Source: Sepiola atlantica
Lineage: Eukaryota; Mollusca; Cephalopoda; Sepiida; Sepiolidae
Assembly (NCBI GenBank): GCA_963556195.1
Contig: OY744519.1
Location: forward strand, 37,100,801 to 37,164,800
Reading direction: 5' to 3'
Length of the DNA: 64,000 bases
In this document: piece after piece, positions 1 to 12,225 of the stretch
Layout: the number at the start of each line of letters is the position of its first letter
Numbering within the stretch: the stretch's first letter is position 1
The notes under the pieces: generated by a model
Databases searched by the model: none
Seen by the model: the letters and a program-made list of their open reading frames with translations, nothing else
Told to the model about the DNA's origin: nothing
Program-made: the position numbers and the translations under genes

Positions 1-73
1 GCGTTTGCTTTCAGCTTATAGCATTGTGGTGTTAAATTTCACACAAGACAACTATTTTATTTGCTTTACTTTT

Positions 74-158
74 TGTTGTGGGTGAACCTACCTACCCTTC
101 AATAACAACTAAATGGAAGCAACCGGCTACCATAAATACCGGTTTTGCCGGGAGAACA
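74..158 (+). repeat. 5' LTR remnant of gypsy-1 (first 85 bp only)
   Basis: Positions 74-158 align with 4591-4675 of the 3' LTR with three substitutions (A/T, C/T, A/T), then similarity stops abruptly. The remaining 120 bp of the 205-bp LTR, including its CA end, are missing here and replaced by unrelated AT-rich DNA. The outer end and the target duplication are intact, so the loss is internal. Confidence 0.85.
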
Positions 159-399
159 AAAATGCAAATAATTTGTTAAATTAATTACCCAATAAGCCGG
201 ATTAATAAATTCGTTTTTTTTCTCAAAGAACTTTGAAAGAAGAAAAAAAAGTTAGCAAGTGCCGGTCGAATACGAGATCCGAATGACTCAGTGATGAGAA
301 GGGGTTGAGTTTAGTTTTAAACAGTAAGCATTTGAAAAGAAAAAAATAGTGAAGGAATATTTGTGACTAACACTTATTCAAGAAATTATTTCTTAAATC

Positions 400-1589
400 A
401 TGGAATATTTCTCGAAACAGATATTGAAGATGATTAAATTTCAATAAGAACAACAGAAGGCAAACGATGAAAAACATCTTGCTCGACAGAAGGCAAACGA
501 TGAAAAACATCATGCTCAACAGAAGGCAAACGATGAAAAACTTACGTCTCTACAGAAGGTATTTCATTCGCAGCAATTACGTTTGTTGAAATATTTTGAA
601 GAAAAGAATTTAGCACAAAAGCGAGAAGATAGAGAATCTTTAGACGAACAATTGATTGGGATAAAAAATTTACAATTAGAGCAACAAACTCAATCGGAGA
701 GAAAATTTGAACAGCTGGCACAAGCAATGATAAATACGCCGAATGACGACAGCGACGCGTTCATCCAAAATGCAATATGGTCAGCTATAGAAACCTTCAA
801 CATGTGCTTGAAGAGGACCTAAACTTCGAATCATGGTACCGTCAATATCAGGATTTTTTCGACATTGATTGTAGCACATGGTCGGAAAAGAAAAATGTTC
901 GTTTAGTTCTTCGTAGACTAGGTACGGCAGAGCATACACAATCTGTTTATTATATTCTGCTGAAGAAAACGGGCGAACTATCTTTCAATGAAACCATTAA
1001 AATGTTAATGGAACTATATTGCCCCAAAACAAGTTTATTCCACAAAAGGTGGAAATGTATGAACCTAACGCGAAAAGAAAGCCAGGATTACTCAACGTTT
1101 GCTTCGATCGTCAATAAACATTGTCACGAATTTAAGTTATCATCCTTGACAGCGGACAATTTCAAAGTATTAATATTTGTTCACGGGCTGATCTCGCGAA
1201 ACGATGTAGAGTTAAGAAGACGTGCTATAAGGAAACTTGAAACCGAGCCAAATTTAACAATGCAACAACTGACCGAAAGCTGTCAACGCCATATTTCTGA
1301 GAAAAAGGAGACTAAAGAAATAGAGGAAGCAGCAAATTCTAATATTAAAAATGTTCGTCGTTTTTCAAAAAAATCATACTCTTCAACGGAAAAATTCAGG
1401 AAGGATTTACCTCAAAGGTCGGATTAAAAATTGGCAAACCACCCTTGTTGGGGTTGCGGGGACTTACATTGGTACCAGAAGTTTCCTTTTAAACGAAACA
1501 ATGGTGACAAATGCCATGAAATGGGACACAAAGCCTCACATTGCAGAAGTAACACTAGAAAAAAGTTAGATAAAAACAACCAGAATTAA
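400..1589 (+). pseudogene. gag of gypsy-1
   Basis: Gag is the structural polyprotein that packages the element RNA. The likely start is ATG 400. Its frame is broken by TAA 445-447, then runs through a Gln/Lys-rich coiled-coil-like region to about 822. A frameshift near 780-820 moves the signal into the frame of 777-1427, which carries the gypsy Gag core (a W-Y-R-Q-Y segment followed by a helical region). After a further TAA (1425-1427) the same frame encodes two CCHC zinc-knuckle relics. The first begins CWGCGDLHW at 1446, with its last Cys changed to Phe. The second ends CHEMGHKASHC with its first Cys changed to Gly. The frame closes at 1587-1589. So there are two stops and one frameshift, and the nucleic-acid-binding knuckles are damaged. 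Confidence 0.85.
454..560 (+). repeat. 33-bp tandem repeat in gag
   Basis: The unit starts with CAGAAGGCAAACGATGAAAA at 454, 487 and 520, and a partial fourth begins at 553. The period is exactly 33 bp, so the repeat keeps the frame and encodes 11-residue units rich in K, D, E and Q. It probably extends a coiled-coil N-terminal part of Gag. Slippage of this repeat would change Gag length without breaking the frame. Confidence 0.85.
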
Positions 1590-1629
1590 TGGCGGCAACC
1601 TAAACATACGAAAGTATGTTACGGTAAAA

Positions 1630-1959
1630 ATGAACAATCAAGATGTTAAACTACAGCTTGATTCAGGGTCTGACCTATCAATTATTAATACTAATATCTG
1701 GAAAAAGATCGGAGAACCGACTATTCTACGCACAGATGAAGTGGCTCGATCGGTAACCGGAGAGAAAATAAACTTTGAAGGGGAAGTTATTTCAAAAGTG
1801 ACACTAAAAAATAAGACATTCAAATTACGCATGTTCGTAATGAAAGATACAGGAAATTTGTTCGGTTCAGATTGGATTCAGCATTTCCAACTCTGGGATT
1901 CGCCGATAAGCACCTATTGTCAACGAATAGAGAACTTTTCTGCTGAAGTAGAAAATTGA
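1630..1959 (+). pseudogene. retropepsin-like protease domain of gypsy-1
   Basis: This 109-codon open frame carries an aspartic-protease active-site motif DSGSD near residues 12-16 and a flap-like and Gly-rich region downstream, followed by a WIQ-type motif typical of gypsy proteases. It would cleave Gag-Pol. It has no stop of its own but lies out of frame with the damaged flanking gag and RT segments. Its start ATG is only the first Met in the frame; the real domain was probably made as part of a fusion. Confidence 0.8.
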
Positions 1960-2654
1960 AGAAGGATTTGAAAGAGTCATTCTCCAAGGTGTTTTCTAAT
2001 GAATTAGAACGCTGTACTAAAATGAAGGCGAGTTTTGAACTAATTGAAAATAAGAATCCCGTTTTTAAGAAAAAACAAAGTGTACCATTTGCCTCTCTTG
2101 AAAAAAATTAATGCAGAAATAGACCGGTTAGTGGAGAAAGGTATTTTAACACAAGTTGACTACTCGGAATGGGCGGCACCAACCGTCTACGTGAAGAAAA
2201 ATCTGGATAGATCAGAGTGTGTGCCGATTACTCAACCGGTTAGAACGATGCGCTGAAAGATTATCACTATCCTCTGCCGACTCCAGAAGAGATTTTCACA
2301 AAATTAAACGCTGGAAAACTGTTTTCAAAAATTGACTTGAGTGAAGCCTATCTGCAAATACCTGTAGAGGAAGATAGCTCTAAGCTTCTCTGTATTTTGA
2401 CACACAGGGGGCTACTAAAGTTCAATCGTCTCCCTTTTGGAATTAAAGTAGCCCCGTCGATTTTTCAGCAGGTAATCGACACGATGTTGAGCCGGCTCGA
2501 TTTTTCGATCAACTACCGTGACGATATCTTAATGAAAAGTACGAACGTCGGGGAGCACCGTGAGCACGTAAACAAAGTATTCGAAAGGATAAGCGATTTT
2601 GGTTTAACACTCAAAGAGTTAAAGTGTGAATTCTTTCTAGAAGAGATCAAATAA
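1956..2654 (+). pseudogene. reverse transcriptase domain of gypsy-1
   Basis: Similarity to gypsy RT begins with the segment that links protease to RT. It changes frame in the A-run near 2100 and again near 2240. The palm is then read through IDLSEAYLQI (about 2330) and the catalytic box, which reads Y-R-D-D at 2514-2525 where gypsy RTs normally have Y-L/I/V-D-D. The two Asp residues remain but the second position is charged, which is unusual. The frame ends at an in-frame TAA (2652-2654) just before the G-Y-V-I-D block. RT would copy element RNA into DNA in the virus-like particle. Confidence 0.9.
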
Positions 2655-3611
2655 TTGGGATATGTCATTGATAAGACTGGAAGACGTCCCGACCTAGAAA
2701 GATCTATAGCCATCAAGAATATGCCCGAACCGAACAATGTTACCCAACTACAAATCTTCCTGGGTCTCGCAAACTATTACGAAACATTCATTCCCAGTAT
2801 GCACAAATTTCGAGCCCCCTTAAATGAGTTACTTAAGAAAGATAGTAAATGGGAATGGTTCGCCGACTGTCAATCTGCATTCGACAACCTTAAAACGAAG
2901 TTAACTTCACTATTATTTCTTACTCAGTTTAATCCAGAGCTAAAAACTATTGTTGCAAGTGACGCCAGCTCCTACGGCATTGGGATGTGCATTTTCCATA
3001 AAATGCCGGATGGCCCGATGAAACCCATCGCGCACGCTTCAACAACTTTACTTCCTGCAGAGGAAAATTACTCTCAGATTGAAAAAGAAGCGTTGGGTAT
3101 TGTGTTCGCAATGACCAAATTTCACAGGTATCGACACGGCCGTCATTTTATCCTACAAACAGACCATAAGCCACTTATCACCATCTTTGGATCAAAACAA
3201 GGCTTGCCAACCTACACAGCAAACCGCCTACAGAGATGGGGTATAATACTGTTAAATTATGACTTTGAGATGGAATTTTTACCGTCAGAAAGACTGGGAC
3301 ACGCAGATGGTTTATCACGACTCATCCTAAAGTACACGGAACCGCTCGAGGGTACAGTTATAGCATCCCTTCGGCCTGAATATGACTATAGTAAAGTACT
3401 GTGTAACACAATAAAAGAGCTGCCAGTCAAACTTGGCGATATACAAAAAGCGGCAAGAGAAGATGATTTTATTATCGAAATTAAAAATAAATTACAAACA
3501 GACGATGAGCAAACGGCAGAAGCATTTTCGGTCTGTTGGGACATATTATTATACCGGGAGCGAGTAGTAATCCCAGCTACGCTAAAAAGAAATCCTGAAG
3601 GATTTCCATAA
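2655..3611 (+). pseudogene. RT thumb/connection and RNase H domain of gypsy-1
   Basis: This is the longest open frame in the window (318 codons) and continues the RT frame after the stop at 2652. It carries the F-L-G-L-A-N-Y-Y connection motif. The gypsy RNase H residues follow in order: Asp in ASDASSYG, Glu in QIEKEALG, Asp in LQTDHKPL and Asp in HADGLSR. All four acidic positions are kept. RNase H removes the RNA strand during reverse transcription. Near 3590-3611 the frame is lost and the integrase zinc-binding segment continues in another frame. Confidence 0.92.
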
Positions 3612-4575
3612 GGGGCATACCGGAGCGACACGCATAAAGAGACTAATGAGATCTGATGTGTATTGGAAACACATGGACAGGGACATAGAGACGAAGGTGA
3701 AGGCCTGTGCGGGCTGCGCGTCGGCAGCGAAAGCACAACCTATTCAGTACACTCCATGGCCAAAGGCAGAGCCACCATGGTCCCGGATTCACATAGATTT
3801 TGCAGGGCCATTGGAAGGCTTCTACTATTTAATTATAGTCGACAGCTACTCAAAATGGCCAGAAGTTGTTTAATTTAAAAACCCAAGAACGGATGTCACG
3901 ATATGCGCGTTGCATTAACTGTTTGCCCGATTCGGAGTTGTTGGCATTGTTGTATCGGACAACCGTACACAATTTACTTCACGAGATTTCAAAGAATTTT
4001 GTGAAGACTTTCAAATCAAACATATCACCACTCCGACTTACCATCCGAGGTCAAACGGACAGGCAGAAAAATGTGTTGATACCTTGAAGAGAGCGTTGAA
4101 AAAATCGACGGGTACGCCGAGAGAAAAGGCACTCCAGCAGTTCCTTCAAGTGTATAGAATTACACCCAACGAGAACACACCCGCCCAAGTACCATCGGCG
4201 GAAGTAATGTTTGGAAGAAAAATAAAGTCGATATTCGACAAACGTTTACCAAAACAGGTAAAATCGACCAACATTACGGCACCAAAGAATAGTTACGAGG
4301 ATGGAGAGAAGGTGTTCTTCCAGGAACAGATGGTGTATATTGTAGAGGGTCCTAGAGGCACCTGTAACCAAATGCGTCGTTGCATGTTGGACGACCCAGG
4401 AGAAGGCCCATCGGATCAGAGTGAGACAATCATGGAAGATCTATACGACGCATTTGAGCTGCCAACACCAAAAACGTCTCCGGAACAGAGACGTTCATCA
4501 AGAACACGTAAATTAACCGGGAGTTTCGAGGTGAATCCTAGGAAAAAGATATACCTTGAGATTCCGGGGGAATGA
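3590..4575 (+). pseudogene. integrase domain of gypsy-1
   Basis: The sequence is read in one frame from about 3590 to the stop at 4573-4575. The N-terminal zinc-binding H-x3-H (HKGH) and C-x2-C (CAGC) are present. The catalytic triad is intact: Asp in HIDFAG, Asp in VSDNRTQF and Glu in SNGQAEK. Two in-frame TAA stops (3871-3873 and 3916-3918) separate the first and second Asp, so no full enzyme can be made. The C-terminal tail is acidic (DLYDAFELP). The same tail signature marks gypsy-2 and gypsy-3 in this window. I see no chromodomain. Confidence 0.92.
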
Positions 4576-4580
4576 GTTTC

Positions 4581-4590
4581 GGAGGGGGGG
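4581..4590 (+). promoter_or_regulatory. polypurine tract
   Basis: GGAGGGGGGG lies directly upstream of the 3' LTR. In LTR elements this primes plus-strand DNA synthesis, and its position fixes the LTR start at 4591. Confidence 0.85.
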
Positions 4591-4795
4591 TGTTGTGGGT
4601 GTACCTACCTACCCTTTAATAACAACTAAATGGTAGCAACCGGCTACCATAAATACCGGTTTTGCCGGGAGAACATTGGGGGGCACTTTTCGGCACTAGA
4701 ACTGACAACACTGACTTGTGTATAATTTCTCTGTTCAATACAATTCATTATTAGTATCTCTAAACCTGTTGTTACCCCTAAACGGGTCCACAACA
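4591..4795 (+). repeat. 3' LTR of gypsy-1 (205 bp)
   Basis: It runs from TGTTGTGGG to GGGTCCACAACA. The first 85 bp match the 5' remnant. It contains GTATAATTTC near 4720 and an A/T-rich 3' part, so promoter and polyadenylation signals may lie here, but I cannot place them firmly. The 5-bp target duplication CTTTT follows at once (4796-4800). Confidence 0.92.
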
Positions 4796-4800
4796 CTTTT
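4796..4800. other. target-site duplication of gypsy-1 (partner at 69-73)
   Basis: CTTTT occurs immediately outside both element ends, as expected from a gypsy integrase with a 5-bp stagger. It shows that both outer ends are original. Confidence 0.85.
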
Positions 4801-4999
4801 CTAGATAGTTTTATCCGATATTAATCATCATCATAAACATGAATATTTTCATAATTTTCATAAAACATGTATAACAATATTTAATATTGGCTATAATATT
4901 AAAGAAATGTTGAGAAAACGTACATAGACGGATACTTTAACTATTATGTTGTATGCATTGACATTTGTGCAGGCTTTTTCTCTTCTATTTTTACATGAC

Positions 5000-5536
5000 T
5001 TGCCTGCGTAGATTGATCAACATCTAGTGTCAAGAGAAGATACAAGACACAGAGGTTTTAGCCAGATCAGTCTCTCGTCAGCATACACCATCCTGCAACA
5101 GTGTCAGGTTCGTTGGGTAGGCCATATATACCGCATGCCGTATTCGGGACTATCAAAACAACTCTTTTACGGTAAAATTGTCAAAGGCAAAATAACTGTA
5201 GGAGGTCAGTGGAAACAGTTCAAGGATATCTTGAAGGTGTCCATCAAACTGTTAAGTATGTATTTCGACTCGTGGGAAAACCTAGCTCAGAACAAATATT
5301 CTTGTCGTATTGCAAGCTACAAAGAAGTCACGATTGCTGAATCTGCCCGAATTGAGACTCGCGGAAATGAAACCTACAATTTGGAATGAACGAGCAGTCA
5401 GCAACTCTGCGACAGAATTATCCAAAAGGTGCTTTATATGAGGGAGAGACAGACTTGAGTCCGGATCATAGTAACGAGCCATCTCCAAACTAACAAATCA
5501 ATTACATGATAACGGGCATCTTCGCAAACGATGAAC

Positions 5537-5537
<1 letters not shown>
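5000..5537 (+). pseudogene. non-LTR retrotransposon 3' ORF end (LINE fragment a)
   Basis: The open frame 5027-5389 encodes a segment like the C-terminal tail of animal endonuclease/RT LINEs: VRWVGHIYRMP, then SKQLFYGK, GGQWKQFKD, LK-S-K and a W-E-x-LAQ block. These follow the RT domain in such elements. The RT core itself is absent, so the copy is 5'-truncated as usual for LINEs. A degenerate non-coding tail leads into the (CAT)n repeat at 5538, which may be the element's 3' terminus. Confidence 0.75.

Positions 5538-5602
<65 letters not shown>
5538..5602. repeat. (CAT)n microsatellite
   Basis: About 21 uninterrupted CAT/ATC triplets lie at the end of the LINE fragment. They could be a LINE 3' tail that expanded. 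The Met-rich frame on the minus strand is an artefact of this repeat. Confidence 0.9.
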
Positions 5603-8600
5603 TTTATGTCGATAAACAAATAGTCTACATTGAGAAAAAGAAGCTAGCGGAATAAAAAGCAACGAACTGAAAATTGAACGCGTGACGCAAACGTGCACAT
5701 ATCATTGTGTATACTTAAATGACATTATGTGTTCAAGTTTAATACTATTTCACTGACAGTGTGCTTACAAAAGCTACGAAAGCGTATAAATTATATATTT
5801 TCAAAGTATCTGAATTTAATAAATGAATGCTTGTTTTGAGATCAATACAATGCTTTATTTATGAAAATCATGCATCGGGTTATAATGAATGTTGAAATGG
5901 ATGTTGCCGTATGATCCTAGAATTTAAGCAGATTTTGAGTTGTACCATTTCGTAGATAGGTGACCATTTCAGAAAACAATGTGCTGCATTTAAACCCGAA
6001 TTTAGCTAGGCATCTGAAACTACAAGAAACACAAGCGGCAGTTCTGGAGCGTTCGTTGTGTCCTGCTCCGACGAGATGATGACCTTATATTACGGATCGA
6101 AATCTTACTAGGATGCCGCTTAATCGATTTTAATGATAAAGAGGATTGCTGATTGCTATGTGGTTCCTCATGCTCGGTCGTTCGGCCACGCATTGAAACT
6201 GTAAATGGTATATTCTCCATGCATCTCAGTTATGATCTGTTAAACAGGTAACAGCTCAATAAAGTCTTACTAGAACAAAACTAGCTCTAGAAACCGTAAC
6301 GATACAACTAATTTGAGAATAGAAAGTAGACCTTGTATTTATTTTCCGCAGCCTCGTGACTCTCGCTTCTCTGATTTTTGTTCTTTAGTCCTCACATTCC
6401 ATAAGTGAGGTTTTTGATAAAGGAAGGGAATGACTGCTTATTGAGTAGGAATCTATCCATGGAACACTTAAAGTTAGTATGTGTTTTATTTGCTCCTTAC
6501 ATTTCCATGAATAAATAAAAATACAATTGAACACACATCTTTAATTAACTTTTAGCAAGGTAAAATAACGGGTTACTAACACACAGTATTAGTGTGAAAA
6601 TGATCACAATAAATCTATTGCTATGTCACCGGGACCACGAATCTCCGACTGCACCTAACGGCATCTATGAACGCGCGTTGTCCAGGAAAATCTAAGAACT
6701 CCAGAAACCCCCGCGCCCACTTCCGACCCACAATATAAATAGTATCTGTAAATATTAATCATAGTGTTTCTTTAATTATTAAATTTATCAATAATAATGT
6801 ACATTGAAACATTAATATTATTTCATAACTAAGAAAGTGTATCCTATCAGCAACCTATTTACGTAAAGGTGAAGATTATTATGTAAAAATGAAGTCACTA
6901 GATATAAACTGACAAAGTAGTATCTTCCAGGAATCAAAGTAGTTCGATTATAGTTATTGTATCGATCTTATTTGTAAACAGGTCAGTGTTTATTTAAAAG
7001 AATTACGTAATATGTTTTTTTAAAAAGACCGGTTCAGGATTGGAATAATGATGAAAATATTAATTACATTTTAATTAAAATGAAAAATGAATGGAAATGA
7101 ATGCATAAAAGTAGACATTATCACATGTGTGATATGTTATACCGAAGAAGGGCATCGTGTCCCTTGTAATTGGCATACTTTCCGGTGATATGTTGTATCG
7201 TAGTTGTAACTACGATATTTTTTATGATAATTAACTAGTAATACTATTTTTGGCTCGAAGTAAACAAATAACCCAAACAGGCATGCTTAATGATAAATAA
7301 TAAATAAAAGTGCGTGTGTTATATACAGATTGAGCTTAAACATATATTTCTTGAGGTATTTTTGTCATTTATATTACAAAATGGGGGAAAAGTGTGGATA
7401 CGTGTATATTACATGAAATCTAGAAATGTAACTTTAAGAAATATTGTTATTAACACCATAATTGTTTAAAGGCGTAGTGTTTAATACAATGTAAGCTGAC
7501 AGATTGAGTAATTTAAACAATTTACCCTACTAAGATTTTGACCAGATTTATTTTACGGTGCTCTGGTTCGAACGATGTCAGCTTATTACTATGGATATGA
7601 AATAATTAATTAAAACAACATGCTATAGCAGATAAAATATAGGAATTGCTGACTTCTATCGAAAATATTTAATTGTGTAGATGCATGTACCATGAAGCGA
7701 CAAAATGCATATGAAGGAGAATTCGATATGTAGAAGTTGTTTACAGATCTATTCAATTCAAAGACATAAGGGGAATTCTTACATTTCATTTTATATAAAA
7801 TGTATCATATCATACAACTCTACGTACATCGCTGGGTCTTGTCATTGAAATGTAATATTATTTGATCAGTCACAATTCAGATCGCAATGACATTTTCGTT
7901 TGTCTCTCGACTTAAATTTGGAATATCATTATCTTTCTTCTTTCGAGCGTCTGTCCGTCATTAGTTATACATAATATTTTCATCGCAGAACGAACAGATA
8001 AAATGCATGCGTTTCAATAACATCCGTTATTGTTTAGTTTATATTGCATTTTTCAATGGCTTTTGATAGATATTTTAAAGGTTTACGACAAGCGTGCGTT
8101 CTTTGCCTTGAATATAAATTACCATATTTATGCAGTTTACAAGTTCAAGAACAATACTGATAACATTATTGCGTTTCTATTCTTTTATATTACTAGTTTT
8201 CTTTTAATTCCGTGAAGTTACTCCTGTTTCTTCCATTTTTGAAATGTATTTAAGTAAATAAGATAATATATAAAATAAGAAAAATATTATTCAAAAAAGA
8301 TTTAAACGGCGATTTATGCCAGTTAATTAAAAAGTATGACAATGGGTTGTCATTGTATCTAATTTTATAGCCTATGTTGGCTGAATGTAGAAGCATTCTA
8401 TACATTTATTTTCATTACTGGCAATTAACGAGATGCATGGGTTACATGCGGAGCATATCGAGATGACGAGAGGAGCATAAATGGAATAAAAACGGAGGAA
8501 CGGTGTCTGTAATCGTATAGATAATATTGTAAAGCAAGATCTGCGCAATAAAATACGAACAGTTTTGATAAAATGTTGCATGAGTACTTTTGCCTGAATA

Positions 8601-8941
8601 TCACACAATGACACGTTATTAAACCGCTAGCTTAATAGAAGCACATGCATGCGATGTTAATATGATGTAATGTTTTAAAAGTGATATCATTAAAGTTTAA
8701 ATTCGAAGTGTGTTCAGAAATATACCTGATATAACATCTGAACGAATCTATTGTCCTGTTTGGTTGTTCAATAGGAATTTGTTTATTCACGCACCCAAAT
8801 ACGCTCTCTGTAACTACATGTTCTAAAACAGAATCTACCTATCACTTTCCGGTAGAACTATTCAGGGAGATACTGGTTTCGGTCGGGTGTGTGCATGACC
8901 ACCGAGAGTTACTACAGGCCGGTTAGCTAGAAAATTACGTC
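5603..8941. other. no gene seen
   Basis: AT-rich sequence with ORFs of at most about 80 codons and no recognisable domain on either strand. 6600-6730 is locally more GC-rich but shows no coding or RNA signature that I recognise. Confidence 0.6.
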
Positions 8942-10822
8942 ACTGCATTCCGTGTCAAAACAAGGACCGTAGTAATAACAATAAGAAGGCATTTCGACTT
9001 CTCTATTCACTAAATAATCCATCAAAATTCAGGAAATCAACCAATTTTAATGAAATTTTCAATATTTATTAATTAATGATCACGGAATCTAATTAATCCA
9101 TTACATTATTATAAAGCTTGGTGCAAATGTATTATTTCTTGTAAACAAAAAACACCTTTAATGAAGTTGTTCAAAATACCAAAACATGTTGACCATACGA
9201 TATTGTAAATATTTAAAACAAAGCATTAGAAAACCTTAAAAATTGCATGTAAAAAAAGAAAAGAAAGGAACACGATTCGATTTATCCTGAAACTGATCTT
9301 TATTAAATATAAATTTAAAGAAAATAATAATTCACGATCAAATACTGCACAAAACTGAATTATGAATTACCATTATTTAAACTTCTAACTCAATCAACCG
9401 TATGTAATTCAAACATTGAAATTTGTTTTAAAATTATACAAAAAAATGTTCAATGTTAACTGTGTTTAATAATGGAATCACCAACTCCTATCTTGCTATT
9501 AAGAGATAGGTACGTACAAAATCAAAGGCCGATCCCCAAAATGTAAAAACATTTTGACCCTCCCTTCACTTAAAAATTCATCAACATTAAGGAAATCAAC
9601 CAATTTTAATGAAATTTTCAATATTTATGAATAATCAATCACAGGAGATATAGTGAAACATATTTTAAAATCTTAGTGAAAATGTATTTGATTTTTTAAT
9701 TTTAATACAAAATACACCTTTACTAAACGTATATTTTTATATATATAAAAAAATCTATGATTTCTTTAATAAAAGTAAGATCTGTATATGTTTAAAATAT
9801 TTTAAAAAAAAACTATTTCGTATATATTACGTAAAATGCCCCTACACTTTTGTTAATAAAATCAGTATAACTCGAAAAATTAACGATATTATCATTAAAT
9901 AAAGCATTGTTTAATTAATAATTTTGTGAATATTTTGATTAAATATGATGTTATTATTTCATTTATTTAATCTACAAAAGTACAGAGAAAAGATAAACTA
10001 TACTACACTTAAGACATCGAAAAAAAGTAATTAAAAAAATAGAACACTACTGTTTTACTAAATAATGAATAAGTAATTCAGACTTGATTTTTTATATAAT
10101 TAAAAAAAATTCAAACTTACTACACTATATTTAGTCGGTGTAAACATTACGTGTATCCATATTTGCAGTAATTATTTCTCTTTTGGAAATCCAGACATAT
10201 GCAATAGGCATTTAAACTTTGTGAATTATGAAATGAAATTGTAAAAAGCGCGAAATTATTTTTAAATTGGTTGATTTCCTGAATTTTGATTCCATTATTA
10301 AAGACAGTTAACATTGAACTATTTTTTTTGTATAATTTTTAAACAAATATCAAAGTCTGAATTACTTACGGTTGATTGGGTTAGAAGTTTAAATAATGGT
10401 AATTCATAATTCAGTTTTTTGCAGTATTTGATCGTTAATTATTATTTTCTTTAAATTTATATTGAATAAAGATCAGTTTCAAGATGAATCGAATCGTGTT
10501 CTTTTCTTTTTTTACATGCAATTTTAAAAGTTTTCTAATGCTTCGTTTTAAATATTTACAATATCGTATGGTCAACATGTTGTTATATTTTGAATAACCT
10601 TTGTAAAAGTGTTTTTTGTTTACAAGAAATAATACATTTGCACCAAGCTTTATAATAAAGTAATAGATTTATTAGATCCCGTGATCAGTAATTGATAAAT
10701 ACTGAAAATTTCATTAAAATTGGTTGATTTCCTGAATTTTGATGGATTATTTAGTGAATAGAGAAGTCGAAATGCCTTCTTATTGTTATTACTACGGTCC
10801 TTGTTTTGACACGGAATGCAGT
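8942..10822. mobile_element. long inverted-repeat (foldback/MITE-like) element
   Basis: The left arm starts ACTGCATTCCGTGTCAAAAC at 8942. The right arm ends with its reverse complement at 10822. The arms (about 8942-9465 and 10293-10822) pair over roughly 525 bp with scattered mismatches. The spacer 9466-10292 is very AT-rich and has no ORF. A segment of the left arm (9000-9080) recurs directly at 9576-9660 and inverted at 10264-10290, so the arms are nested. No transposase is present; it must have been moved in trans. I could not resolve a target duplication. Confidence 0.8.
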
Positions 10823-12140
10823 TAGGTCAGAGGGGGGCAAGAAGTTAGTTGCTTGGCCTTGTCAACTCTCGGTGGCCACGGTGTGTGTGTTTGTTAGCCT
10901 AGAATCGTCACCGCCTAGCCAATAATCACCAGGCTATCTCAAAATTGTGGACAAGTTCTGTATGTTTGAGATATCTATGCCAAATGTCAAATGTCAAAGT
11001 GAAAGTTAAAGTCACTGAAATAGTTAAAACGTTTTATTGTAACAACTCGCTTACTGACACATACTGTAACCAATGACGTCAGATAGGTTCTTACCTTTAC
11101 TGTTGATCTTGACCTTGAGAGGTTAGGCCATGGTCGACATTTTTAAAGACTTCCAGTTTCCGATTGTTTTAAATTTAATGTATGGCGTTGATGCGCTTTG
11201 ATAACAGTAACAAGAATTTAATACTTTCAGCTTGATCAGATAAATAGTTGCGAGTTATCAATGTTTACATGACATAACTGTGGGACTACTTGATACAATA
11301 TGGAGCAATAGAGCATTGATAAGACGTTTGCTCACTTTTACATTGTTATTCTGAATGATGCCGTCGCACTACTGATTTATGTTCTTGTTAATTAATTTTT
11401 AAGTTAAACTATGCCCGAAATTTGGACCTTCTAGTGATACAATTGGCTAACAATGTGGAATCAAACAAACCTGATCAGAAACATTACGAGGGTAATTACT
11501 GCATACTTTTACCGGCAAGTGATAAGTAAGTTCAGTTATTTTGAACGTGTGGTTACAGAAAGCGTACACGGGTGCGCAAGTAAAGGAATTAATTTCTTGG
11601 TACTAAGTAGAATAATAAATTTTCACATATGTTATATCAAGCATAGAGTTTGCAGTCTCACATCTTCACTTATGATCTTGTAACCTAATTGCTTCTTTCG
11701 CAGATTATGAAATTATCTAGATATTTATATTTACTCGTATCATGCTCGTATTGTTATTGTTTCGAAGTGTATAAACATCGCCAGATGTAAAACAGCAACT
11801 TGTGATTAACTTGCAATTTAGTGTTTCTTATATATAACGATATTTGTTTGGCTTAAAAATGCGCTTCAGTTTTTACTCATAGAAGCAACATCTGTAGTAT
11901 TATTACATTTTCTTACAGTAAATATGTTCACCTCGTATACCTATGCGAATATAAAGTAGGTCCTTTTTATCGTGAACTTTCTAACAACTTTTATATACGA
12001 TCATACATTAACAGCAGCTGTATTTTACATTGACTACTCCATGTTATCAAGTAATACGAATCTCTGACTCTGTCTTTATCTCCATATATATAGTATGTTA
12101 AATAAACAAACATTTTCCAACTGTCTTCGTTTCACTTTTA
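10823..12140. other. no gene seen
   Basis: Unassigned AT-rich DNA. The ORF at 11453-11683 (76 codons) has no recognised motif. Confidence 0.6.
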
Positions 12141-12225
12141 GACTCTCTCTCTCTCTCTGCACGACTGTAGCCTCTATCTCTCTCTCTCTCTCTGGCTGTT
12201 ACTCTCTCTCTCTCTCTGGCTGTTA

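Larger units (their letters stand above)
74..4795 (+). mobile_element. Ty3/gypsy LTR retrotransposon, degenerate (gypsy-1)
   Basis: The element starts with TGTTGTGG and ends with CCACAACA, a perfect 8-bp terminal inverted repeat. It is flanked by a 5-bp direct duplication CTTTT (69-73 and 4796-4800). The internal order is gag with zinc knuckles, protease, reverse transcriptase, RNase H, integrase, polypurine tract, 3' LTR. That order (integrase last) defines Ty3/gypsy. No envelope gene follows integrase. The reading frames carry several stops and frameshifts, so the copy is dead. The stretch 159-399 between the LTR remnant and gag is AT-rich leader with no clear tRNA primer-binding site, which agrees with a rearranged 5' end. 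Confidence 0.95.

Noticed and set aside
5498..5698. Met-rich minus-strand ORF
   Set aside because: Translation of the (CAT)n repeat.
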